From Ruminococcaceae bacterium UBA1404 (GTDB lineage: Bacteria > Bacillota > Clostridia > Oscillospirales > Ruminococcaceae): a stretch of DNA of 37,122 nt. The translations under genes were made by a program, and so were the position numbers. The stretch spans positions 1 to 37,122 of the forward strand of contig DBQC01000002.1 of the NCBI GenBank assembly GCA_002305075.1, in the 5' to 3' direction. The notes under the pieces were generated by a model. It worked only from the letters and a program-made list of their open reading frames with translations. It was not told the origin of the DNA and searched no databases. Shown piece by piece: positions 30,783 to 37,122 of this stretch. Position 1 is the stretch's first letter. Each line of letters begins with the position of its first letter.

Positions 30783-31811
30783 CTAACGAAGATAGTCAAG
30801 CAGTGAAGTGGGCAAAATGTAGCTGCCCAATTGGAGAGTGGCCATCCAGGTATATTCGGCAGTTTTGAGGTTGATGGCCTCCTCGGCGGTATCGGCGGTG
30901 AGCAGTTTGGACTCGAGCTCGCCAAGGTTGTCGATCTCCACCTCAAGACGCTCCTGCGTGCGCTCTAAGAAGTTTACCCGAGTGCCGAGGTCGGTGCGGG
31001 TCATGCGCATGGAGTCGGTGAGTTCTACCAAACGGGTGTATATACGGTCCATGGCATCGGTGTCGCCCGCTTCCATAGCCACGGCCAGATCGGTGAGCAG
31101 GTCGTAGGCATTGTTGGCAGTGCCTTGGGCATCCCGTGGGCCAAAGCCTAAAATGTCCAGCCCCGAAAAAGAGGACTTAAAGGCGGTGCGGGGGTCGGGC
31201 TGGCCGTTTTTGAGGGTGAGACCAAGGCCGATATCCGCATAGACATCGCCGCTGTCGGGCACAACGGTTTTGGTGGGCGGGGCGGTGCTGTCATCGTCGT
31301 AGTAAAAGACGCCGTCTTCCCGGTAGATTTTTTCCACCTCGATGCCGTTAAAGGTGAGCTTGCCGTCTTTAGTATCGATGGCCGCGCCGGCGTTGTGGGT
31401 GCCGCTAAACAGATATTTGTCGCCAAACTTGGCGTTGACAAACTGAAGCACCTGATCCCGGCCGCTTAGCAGCTCCTGAGCCAGCACCTGCTGGTTAACG
31501 CTGCCATGGCTGTCGCTCATGGCCTTGAGCACCTTCTCCTGAAGGTTTACAAGCACATTGTCGATGGAATCTAGGTTGCTGTCCACCGAGTTGTATTCAA
31601 GAATAAGGTTTTCCACCGTGGCAAGGTGGGCCTCGCTCTCGATGCGGGTTTCCTGCGCACGCATGGCCCGCATACCGTCGGACACATTTTTAGACAGCCG
31701 GTCAAATTTGAGCCCGGTGGTGCCCCGACCAATAATCTCGGCCTGGTTTTTCATGCTCTTGTGAATGTTGGCCATATAGTTGCGGGTGACCATTCTTTGG
31801 GAGATACGCAT
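30783..31811 (-). CDS. flgL: Flagellar hook-filament junction protein FlgL
   Basis: FlgL (HAP3) forms the second ring of the junction between hook and filament. It is flagellin-like at both ends: the N-terminus MRISQRMVTRNYMANI continues with LSKNVSDGMRAMR, and the C-terminus has LGTRVNFLERTQERLEVE and AINLKTAEYTWMATLQ. The 342-residue length is usual. AAGGTGA precedes the ATG, 38 bases after flgK. The protein is exported with FlgN's help. Confidence 0.95.
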   Translation of the reverse strand: MRISQRMVTRNYMANIHKSMKNQAEIIGRGTTGLKFDRLSKNVSDGMRAMRAQETRIESEAHLATVENLILEYNSVDSNLDSIDNVLVNLQEKVLKAMSDSHGSVNQQVLAQELLSGRDQVLQFVNAKFGDKYLFSGTHNAGAAIDTKDGKLTFNGIEVEKIYREDGVFYYDDDSTAPPTKTVVPDSGDVYADIGLGLTLKNGQPDPRTAFKSSFSGLDILGFGPRDAQGTANNAYDLLTDLAVAMEAGDTDAMDRIYTRLVELTDSMRMTRTDLGTRVNFLERTQERLEVEIDNLGELESKLLTADTAEEAINLKTAEYTWMATLQLGSYILPTSLLDYLR

Positions 31812-31849
31812 TGCTATTTCACCTTCCCTGTTCCGGCATTAGCGGGGGC

Positions 31850-33391
31850 TTAGAGGCCCACCCGGCCGGTGCGGTTTATAAGGATATCGAGCGCTTCGTC
31901 GAGGGTGGTCATCAGACGGGACGCCGCCTGATAGGATTTGTTATAGAGCATCATGCTGGCAACTTCCTCGTCCATCACCACGCCCGAGACCGAATCCCTG
32001 CGGTCCTGAAGCTCTCCTAGGTTGATGGAGGAGGATTCGTGACGGCCGTTGTAGAAGGTGTAATCCTCGGCCAGCACGCCGGCATAGCTGTCGACAAATT
32101 CGTAGAAGGTGCCGGTATAGGTCTCGCCCCGGGAGTTAAAGGAGATTTTGGTGGAGTTCAGCGCCGTGTAGAGGCTGAGGATGTTGTTGTTCTCTTTATT
32201 GTCGGGGCGGGCAATCACATAGGCGTGGTTGGCCACCCACGCATCACTGATGGAGATGTTGGCCGCAGTGATGACAATATCGTCCCGCACCGGGTAGTGG
32301 CCGCTGGCGTCCATGGTGTCGCTGATGCCGCCCAGCAGCATTTTGTAATCGCCGGTGGGATTGCCGTTGGCGTCGTACTCGGGGATGGTCTGGTTGACCA
32401 CGCTCACCAAAGTTCTGGCAAAGGTGTCCAGCTGGTCTTGGTAGTAGAGAATGCCCTTGTAGTGGGTTTCGTTGCTGCTGCCCTGATTGGGACCCCGGCC
32501 GTTGATAAAGTCGGTGTAAGCCTTGAGGGATCCGGTGGTAAGGTGGATGCTCTCACCGCTGGATACCCAGCGAAGCCCCACTGTGCCGTCGCCATTGTCC
32601 ACATACTCCATGCGCTCGTAGTTCTCGCCCTCTACCACCGTGCGCCCGCCCATGGAGACGGTCACCGTGAGGTCGTCGTTTATCTGAACACCGAGGTCGC
32701 CATACCGGGCAATCTCGTCAAGCAGCAGGTTTTGCCGGTCGAGCAGCTCGTTGGGGCCGTAGCCGGCGTTTTGCCGAACGATGCCCTTGTTTTGGGCGAT
32801 GGCATAGTTGAGGTTTGCCAGCTGCTGGAACTTCTCGCCCAGCTCGCTGACCGAAATTTTTAGGTCGAACTTGTGCTGCTCGGCGGTTTTCTTCAGCTTG
32901 GAATTGAGCTGCTGAAGGGTTTGGGTGAGGTTTTTAAACTCGGTTTGTACAATGTTGGCTGCCGTCTCAGAGTAGGGGGTCTCGGAAAAATTTTTCAGAG
33001 CGGGCAGAAGGGTCTCTAAGCTGCCCCGGATGCCTGCATTGGTGAGCGGGTTAAACTCGCCAATGGCCCCCTCTATGTCCGAGAGGATGGTCTGCACGGT
33101 GCCAAAGTAACCGGTTTCGCCGTGCTCGTCTCTAAAGCGCTTATCGAGAAAGCTGTCTCTAATCTGGCCGATGCCGGGGACATGAACGCCCTGACCCATC
33201 TTGCCCACGAGGTTGTAGCTGTATCGCTGAGCACCCGAATAGGGCGAAATGGCCACCTGATCCACCCGCTGGCGGGTGTAGCCCTCGCTGTCCCAGTTGG
33301 TCATATTGTGGCCCGATATGTCCAGCCCTTTCTGGCTGGTGGACAGACCGCGCTTGGCTATCTCAAAACCCATAAAGGTCGATCTTAACAT
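31850..33391 (-). CDS. flgK: Flagellar hook-filament junction protein FlgK
   Basis: FlgK (HAP1) forms the first junction ring, directly on the hook. The N-terminus STFMGFEIAKRGLSTSQKGL and the following DISGHNMTNWDSEGYTRQRV carry the rod/hook-family signature, and the C-terminus has SMMLYNKSYQAASRLMTT plus LDEALDILINRTGRVG. The middle is the variable, exposed D2/D3 region. The start is set at 33391, where GGGGGAG lies six bases before the ATG; the longer open frame has no ribosome binding site. The length of 513 residues is normal. It follows flgN by 22 bases. Confidence 0.95.
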   Translation of the reverse strand: MLRSTFMGFEIAKRGLSTSQKGLDISGHNMTNWDSEGYTRQRVDQVAISPYSGAQRYSYNLVGKMGQGVHVPGIGQIRDSFLDKRFRDEHGETGYFGTVQTILSDIEGAIGEFNPLTNAGIRGSLETLLPALKNFSETPYSETAANIVQTEFKNLTQTLQQLNSKLKKTAEQHKFDLKISVSELGEKFQQLANLNYAIAQNKGIVRQNAGYGPNELLDRQNLLLDEIARYGDLGVQINDDLTVTVSMGGRTVVEGENYERMEYVDNGDGTVGLRWVSSGESIHLTTGSLKAYTDFINGRGPNQGSSNETHYKGILYYQDQLDTFARTLVSVVNQTIPEYDANGNPTGDYKMLLGGISDTMDASGHYPVRDDIVITAANISISDAWVANHAYVIARPDNKENNNILSLYTALNSTKISFNSRGETYTGTFYEFVDSYAGVLAEDYTFYNGRHESSSINLGELQDRRDSVSGVVMDEEVASMMLYNKSYQAASRLMTTLDEALDILINRTGRVGL

Positions 33392-33413
33392 AAAAGCTCC
33401 CCCTGCCTTTGGA

Positions 33414-33890
33414 TTATATCTTGGTTTCGAACACGCTTCCGGCCTGACCGCCCTCGCCGGTGGTTTTGGAGCCGGCCGAGGTATAGGTGGTTTCCTGCAA
33501 CGCATCCTTGGGCAGCATATCGCTAAGGCTCAGGTTCATTTCAGCGTAGGACATAGACTTTGCGTTGCTCTGCTGTATCATCTCGGCGGTGCGGCTAAAA
33601 CGCTCGAACAACACTTTAAAGGCGGGCTTGTCCTCCGCCTTTAGCTGGTCTATCATCTCTCTAAAGCTCAGATCGCCAAGACCGGCCTCGGCCTGAAGCT
33701 GCTGCCGCTGGACCTCGAGCTTATCCAGACGCATGATGTTGGCCTGCATTTCGGCGATGGCCTTATCCATCCGATGGGGATCGGCACAGATGAGTGCCTG
33801 ATATTTGCGGTCCTCGGCGGCGGCCATCTCGTCTAGAAAATCGGCATACTGACACATAAAACGATAGAAAAGTTCCAATTCACCGACCAT
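33414..33890 (-). CDS. flgN: Flagellar export chaperone FlgN
   Basis: FlgN keeps FlgK and FlgL soluble and hands them to the export machine. The 158 residues form a helical bundle, with YRFMCQYADFLDEMAAAEDRK at the start and LEVQRQQLQAEAG and AFKVLFERFSRTAEMIQQSNAKSM later, like the FlgN pfam pattern. The disordered tail from about residue 125 is Thr/Gly-rich. The start at 33890 has GGAG six bases upstream; a TTG four codons earlier is unlikely. It overlaps the region of the flgM stop codon, so the two are translationally linked. Confidence 0.85.
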   Translation of the reverse strand: MVGELELFYRFMCQYADFLDEMAAAEDRKYQALICADPHRMDKAIAEMQANIMRLDKLEVQRQQLQAEAGLGDLSFREMIDQLKAEDKPAFKVLFERFSRTAEMIQQSNAKSMSYAEMNLSLSDMLPKDALQETTYTSAGSKTTGEGGQAGSVFETKI

Positions 33891-33891
33891 A

Positions 33892-34200
33892 TCAAGCTCC
33901 AATCCAGCGCTTCATCAGGGCGTCTACCAAATCCTCGGTAGACACTCGGTAGTTCCCCGCTGCCACGGCCTGACGCAAGCTTTCCAGGCGCTCGGGGTCG
34001 GCGGGGCGCTCAATATGGCTGGCCGCAGCACGCACCAAGAGGTCGGTCTCGGCCCTCTGGGCGCCCTCGGCGCTGATGATGATTTTGTCGGTGTTCTCCT
34101 CGCTCTTGCCGGCGGACATGGCTTTATTATGGAGTTCGCCTCCGTTTATGCGCAGGCTTTTAGGCTTGCCTACATTGTAGGCGCCCGGATTTATTTTCAT
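33892..34200 (-). CDS. flgM: Anti-sigma factor FlgM
   Basis: FlgM holds the flagellar sigma factor (SigD/FliA) until the hook is complete, when it is inactivated or exported. The 102 residues begin with MKINPGAYNVGKP and end with LESLRQAVAAGNYRVSTEDLVDALMKRWIG, the sigma-binding helices of the family (kept as VAxGxYxVDxxxVAxxL). AGGGG lies seven bases before the ATG at 34200 and only one base from the alternative ATG at 34206, so the later start is taken. It is the first gene of the flgM-flgN-flgK-flgL-DUF6470-fliW-csrA operon. Confidence 0.9.
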   Translation of the reverse strand: MKINPGAYNVGKPKSLRINGGELHNKAMSAGKSEENTDKIIISAEGAQRAETDLLVRAAASHIERPADPERLESLRQAVAAGNYRVSTEDLVDALMKRWIGA

Positions 34201-34347
34201 AGCCATTCCCCTATCCTTGACTTAAAATCCCTTTAAAAGTAAACAGAATACTCCTTACGCTTATACCATTCGGCCGCCCGGGCAAAAACACAAGCGATAA
34301 ATTAGAAAAAGTTTTTGCCATGTCGCAGCCACCATAATTCGACATAA

Positions 34348-34376
34348 AATATACCATAATCTCACTTTAGGCGCAA
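34348..34376 (-). promoter_or_regulatory. Promoter of the flgM operon
   Basis: TTGCGC (34371-34376) and TATATT (34348-34353) on the minus strand have a 17-base spacer. No convincing SigD-type site was found in this region. The remainder of 34201-34448 shows no other feature. Confidence 0.6.
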
Positions 34377-34448
34377 GGGCAGCAGGATGGGGGCAGCTTG
34401 CTCCACCGAGAGCGCAGCGTCTCCCCCCGAGCCGGCGGAGCTTTTATA

Positions 34449-34482
34449 CAAAAGGGCCGTCCCCCTGTGGGGCCGACCCTTT
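34449..34482 (-). terminator. Terminator after the DUF5610-like gene
   Basis: AAAGGGTCGGCCCC (minus strand) pairs with GGGGACGGCCCTTT with one mismatch, followed by TTGT. It separates this unit from flgM. Confidence 0.75.
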
Positions 34483-34499
34483 GCGGCGTTGGTTTTAGG

Positions 34500-35072
34500 C
34501 TATTTGTCGGTGGCCGATTCGGCCTGCCAGTCGTCAAAGCGCTTCATGCACTCTTGGTAAGTTTCCTCGCAGATGCCGGGCAGCTTACCGCCCAGCTCGA
34601 CGCCGGCAGCCTTAAAACCGGCAATCACCGCATCGCGCAGGGCGCCGATTTTGCTGCTGTCCTCGCCGGCCAGCGCCTTGGCCATATCTAGAATGCGGGT
34701 AGCCACGGCGTCTACCGAGTATTCGCCTCCCTCGGCAATGCTCTCGGCCGCCCTTTGACGATCGGCCTCGGTGACATAGAGTTCCAGGCCGAACAGCGAC
34801 AGATTGAACTGCTGGCCCTGTTTGGCCACCATGCTCTGCAGCATACGCCGAAAGCTTTCAATGCGGGCCATTTCGGCTTCTTGAAGCTGGTCGATGGTCA
34901 TGCCGCCCACGGTGCGACCCTTGTAGATGCCAGTCTCGGCCTCGGCCGAGGTCTTTTCAAAGGTGTCGGCCTTGGAGGCAGCTCTGCTCTTGCTGACGGT
35001 CGTGCGCTCTTTTTCTTCTGCGTTTTTAGCTGCATCGTAAAAGGGGGCGCGGCCCAAGCTTGATATGTTCAT
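34500..35072 (-). CDS. DUF5610-like protein linked to flagellar genes
   Basis: This 190-residue protein has a low-complexity, Lys/Glu/Ala-rich first third (about 1-50) and a helical C-terminal domain whose wording (SVDAVATRILDMAKAL ... GALRDAVIAGFKAAG ... ICEETYQECMKRF) resembles DUF5610, a domain of unknown function often found near flagellar genes. The assignment is from memory of the pattern, not a search. AAAGGGAGAGG precedes the ATG. It lies 59 bases after the FliD-like gene and ends at a terminator, so the two form one unit. No signal peptide; the starting residues (MNISSLGRAP) are like those of exported flagellar proteins. Confidence 0.6.
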   Translation of the reverse strand: MNISSLGRAPFYDAAKNAEEKERTTVSKSRAASKADTFEKTSAEAETGIYKGRTVGGMTIDQLQEAEMARIESFRRMLQSMVAKQGQQFNLSLFGLELYVTEADRQRAAESIAEGGEYSVDAVATRILDMAKALAGEDSSKIGALRDAVIAGFKAAGVELGGKLPGICEETYQECMKRFDDWQAESATDK

Positions 35073-35131
35073 GTTACCTCTCCCTTTCGTGGGTATAAAG
35101 GCCGGTTGGTGAGCCACAGGTGGCCCTGCAG

Positions 35132-36409
35132 CTAAGCGCTGATATTCATCAGCGCGCCCACCACCATCATGTTCATGGCGTTGTAGACGCCGTTGCGGTT
35201 ATAGGTGCTCATAAAGCGAACCGTGTCCAGGTCGTAGCCGGTTTGGCGCAGGGCCGCATCGGCTTTATTTTGGGTTTTATCCAGAGTGCCGTTTATCAGG
35301 TTGTAGGCGCTTTCGCTAAGGCCGGCGGCGGCATCTCGGGAGATGCCCTCGGCCACCCGATTGAGAATGCCGGTGACAAAGCCGGCGTCCCGAGACATGG
35401 CCTCGGAAAAGCGGTGGCTGTCTATCGAGAGGCTGCCGTCGCCGCCGACCGAAAGGCCAATCTGTGCAAGGGTGCGCTCGGATCCCAGCGAAGAAAGCAT
35501 ACGCCGTGTCTGCCGAAGCACGCCTATACCCTTGTCCTCGTTTTTGCTAAGGAAGCTCAGGGTGTCATTAAAGCGACTTATGAGCCTGTCCAGCCGCTCG
35601 GCGGTCTGCCGGGTGGGGTTCTTCTCGGCCGCAAGGGTGGCGCTGCCCGGACCTGTAAGCTGGACGGTCAGGCCGTCCACTTCCACGGTGTTGCTGCTCG
35701 AGGTAAAGCTGTCACGCTCGGTGCCGTTTTTGGTGAGGGCGAAGATGGCCTCCTGCCCCAGTTGGCTGGCGGTATCCAGACCGGTGCGCCGGGCAAAGCT
35801 ACCCGATAGGGAAAAGGCCCCCTGTCCGCTTACCTCAAGATGGGCCATGCCCTCCCGCTCGATGACGCTGGCGGTGACGCCGGCACCCAGGGCGGTAATT
35901 TTATCGGCGTAGGCCCACAGCATCTCCCGGTTGCTTGAGAACCCGCCGGCGCTGAGGCTTAGGTTGTAGCGACCCGCCTCGGTTTGAAGCTCCAGTGTGC
36001 CGCCTAAAGTGGGCAGCGCCCCATCAGCCGGCAATGCCTCGGTGCGGTTTATCTGATCTAAGGCGATCTGGCTGACCTCGAGGATATAGCTGTCCCTCGG
36101 CTGCTGAAGGTGGCCGGTCACCTCGGCCACAGCGGCGTTGGAACTGCCGGCCTGGGTTTGGGCGGCCGTGGGCTTGAGCACAGACTCCGCAGCGCTTTTG
36201 AGTTGATGCAGATTGGTGCGATAGTCTGCCATAAAGGCCGTGGCATCGGCGGAGAGGGTGCGGGTGGCCGTTGGGTAGACAGCGTTCGCTGAAGCGGCTG
36301 AGATGGTGGCGGTGCCGCCCAGCGCCAGCTGGGCCTTGGCGCCCCGTACCGCAGCGCTACCCGACAGCAAAGTGTGCGTAAGTGCTGAAAGGCTGCTGTT
36401 GATATACAT
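35132..36409 (-). CDS. FliD-like paralogue of unknown role
   Basis: This 425-residue protein shares the body of FliD but not its N-terminal signature or C-terminal coiled coil. The FliD-like part runs from about residue 190 to 390: AIFALTKNGTERDSFTSSSN, VEVDGLTVQLTGPG, ERLDRLISRFNDTLSFLSK, LAQIGLSVGGDGSLSID and FVTGILNRVAEGISRDA correspond in order to FliD segments. A helical N-terminal part (1-100) and a Met-rich C-terminus (NAMNMMVVGALMNI) flank it. It is not a copy of the fliD at 25172, which is complete. GGGGGGAGG precedes the ATG. With the DUF5610-like gene it forms a unit just downstream of flagellin. It may be a filament- or export-associated factor; this is inference. Confidence 0.7.
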   Translation of the reverse strand: MYINSSLSALTHTLLSGSAAVRGAKAQLALGGTATISAASANAVYPTATRTLSADATAFMADYRTNLHQLKSAAESVLKPTAAQTQAGSSNAAVAEVTGHLQQPRDSYILEVSQIALDQINRTEALPADGALPTLGGTLELQTEAGRYNLSLSAGGFSSNREMLWAYADKITALGAGVTASVIEREGMAHLEVSGQGAFSLSGSFARRTGLDTASQLGQEAIFALTKNGTERDSFTSSSNTVEVDGLTVQLTGPGSATLAAEKNPTRQTAERLDRLISRFNDTLSFLSKNEDKGIGVLRQTRRMLSSLGSERTLAQIGLSVGGDGSLSIDSHRFSEAMSRDAGFVTGILNRVAEGISRDAAAGLSESAYNLINGTLDKTQNKADAALRQTGYDLDTVRFMSTYNRNGVYNAMNMMVVGALMNISA

Positions 36410-36446
36410 GGCCTCCCCCCTTCATATGCTTGAGTCACTTGCCTTT

Positions 36447-36474
36447 ATTATAGCGTATTTTGGAAAATATTCAA
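36447..36474 (-). promoter_or_regulatory. Promoter of the FliD-like gene
   Basis: TTGAAT (36469-36474) and a perfect TATAAT (36447-36452) on the minus strand have a 16-base spacer, about 38 bases before the start. Confidence 0.7.
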
Positions 36475-36475
36475 G

Positions 36476-36512
36476 AAAAAAGGGCCAGCCGGTCAACCGG
36501 CCGGCCCTTTTC
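36476..36512 (-). terminator. Terminator after flagellin
   Basis: GGGCCAGCCGGT pairs with ACCGGCCGGCCC with one mismatch around a two-base centre. On the minus strand the stem ends in CCCTTTTTT, 35 bases after the flagellin stop. Confidence 0.85.
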
Positions 36513-36545
36513 TCCGGCTTATGCCGGCTTGGGCGCTCTAACTGC

Positions 36546-37122
36546 TTACTGGAGCAGCTGCAGCACGCTCTGAGTGGAGCTGTTAGCCTGGGCCAGCATG
36601 GCCTGGGCCGCCTGGCTCAGAACATTCATCTTGGTGTATTCCATCATCTGCTTGGCCATATCGGTGTCCCGAATACGGCTGTTGGCGGCGGTCATGTTCT
36701 CGGCCGCAACATCCAAGTTGTTGATGGTGTGATCAAGGCGGTTCTGCAGCGCACCGAGGTCGGCACGAACGGTGGACACCGCATTGATGGCACCGTAGCC
36801 GTTGGTGTCGTCGTCGCTGTTTTTGAGCATGGCCATGGCCTCGGCCGCTTCGGCCTGGGTGGCCACCGACAGGTCTTCGATATCCAGACCGGTGGTGCTC
36901 ATGTCGCCCACCGAGATGGAAACCTTGTTAAAGGCGTCGGCCGTGTCGCCGATCTGCAGCGTGAGACCCCCGCTCATGGAACCGTCGAGCAGCTTGATGC
37001 CGTTAAAGTTGGTACCCTGGGCGATGCGGTTGATCTCGGACTTGAGCGCCTCTACCTCTTTTTGCAGGGCGGCGCGGTCCACATTGTCGTCCATGGTGCC
37101 GTTGGCCGACTTGCCGGCCAGC
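36546..37122 (-). CDS. Flagellin, 5' part outside the window
   Basis: This is the C-terminal part (at least 192 residues) of a flagellin, the filament subunit. QGTNFNGIKLLDGS is the end of the N-terminal D1 domain, and the C-terminal D0/D1 domain is complete: VRADLGALQNRLDHTINNLD, RIRDTDMAKQMMEYTK and the last residues ANSSTQSVLQLLQ, which FliS binds. The exposed middle segment is short (about 70 residues between the two conserved parts), so the filament is of a minimal type. The frame is open to the window edge, so the start, promoter and any CsrA-binding leader are not visible. A strong terminator follows. Confidence 0.95.
   Translation of the reverse strand, partial: LAGKSANGTMDDNVDRAALQKEVEALKSEINRIAQGTNFNGIKLLDGSMSGGLTLQIGDTADAFNKVSISVGDMSTTGLDIEDLSVATQAEAAEAMAMLKNSDDDTNGYGAINAVSTVRADLGALQNRLDHTINNLDVAAENMTAANSRIRDTDMAKQMMEYTKMNVLSQAAQAMLAQANSSTQSVLQLLQ

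Noticed and set aside
32039..32863. Plus-strand open frame of 274 codons opposite flgK
   Set aside because: It is antisense to a clear flgK, with no ribosome binding site and Val/Gly/Ala-rich low-information content.
34207..34448. SigD-type flagellar promoter before flgM
   Set aside because: I looked for TAAA-N15-GCCGATAA; only a partial GCCGAATG without a matching -35 is present, so the sigma-A-like site was kept.
1..37122. CRISPR array
   Set aside because: No run of regularly spaced 25-37 base repeats was seen anywhere.

Overview
The window looks like a chromosomal segment of a GC-rich, low-oxygen, Gram-positive bacterium of the Clostridia, probably Oscillospirales/Ruminococcaceae-like. 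This is an inference from several features: a flagellar gene order like that of Bacillus and Clostridium (flgM-flgN-flgK-flgL-DUF6470-fliW-csrA, read on the minus strand), a group B type [FeFe] hydrogenase, Bacillus-type sigma-A promoters and AGGAGG ribosome binding sites, a Gram-positive LexA box, and RqcH/TrmK. No plasmid, phage structural or CRISPR genes were seen.

Layout. 1-4.9 kb: metA (methionine synthesis), then on the minus strand rqcH and trmK (ribosome rescue and tRNA modification), a double zinc-ribbon protein and a SigH-like sigma factor. 4.9-5.9 kb: decayed plus-strand coding remnants, including one broken by what looks like a two-base loss in a CT tract. 6.0-8.7 kb: a MATE exporter and a Y-family DNA polymerase under a perfect LexA box. 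8.8-11.3 kb: an accessory spot with a broken tRNA-Leu that still has a good promoter, an intact tRNA-Leu(CAA), a tyrosine integrase with a duplicated core-binding domain, and a possibly truncated membrane protein. 11.4-23.2 kb: metabolic and envelope genes, namely a D-cysteine desulfhydrase family PLP enzyme, an NhaC-type antiporter with a flavoprotein, two M20 peptidases, an MscS channel, the hydrogenase, a cytosolic-looking Cu/Zn superoxide dismutase, and a nucleotide-sugar dehydrogenase plus sugar aminotransferase pair.

23.3-37.1 kb is a late flagellar locus, nearly all on the minus strand. From upstream to downstream it holds flagellin (5' end cut by the window edge), a FliD-like paralogue with a DUF5610-like protein, flgM-flgN-flgK-flgL-DUF6470-fliW-csrA, a plus-strand PilZ/YcgR-like gene, a small putative chaperone, a very large fliD, fliS, flgB, flgC and a soluble MotA-like protein. 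Together they make and cap the filament (flagellin, FliD, FliS), join it to the hook (FlgK, FlgL, FlgN), time its production (FlgM, FliW, CsrA), and include two candidates for motor control (PilZ-like and MotA-like).

The most unusual items are the membrane-less MotA-like protein that keeps the torque-loop Arg and Glu at exact MotA spacing, the FliD-like second protein, the integrase with a tandem duplication beside a broken/intact tRNA-Leu pair, and a PilZ gene that abuts csrA tail to tail with the first plus-strand terminator lying beyond fliW.
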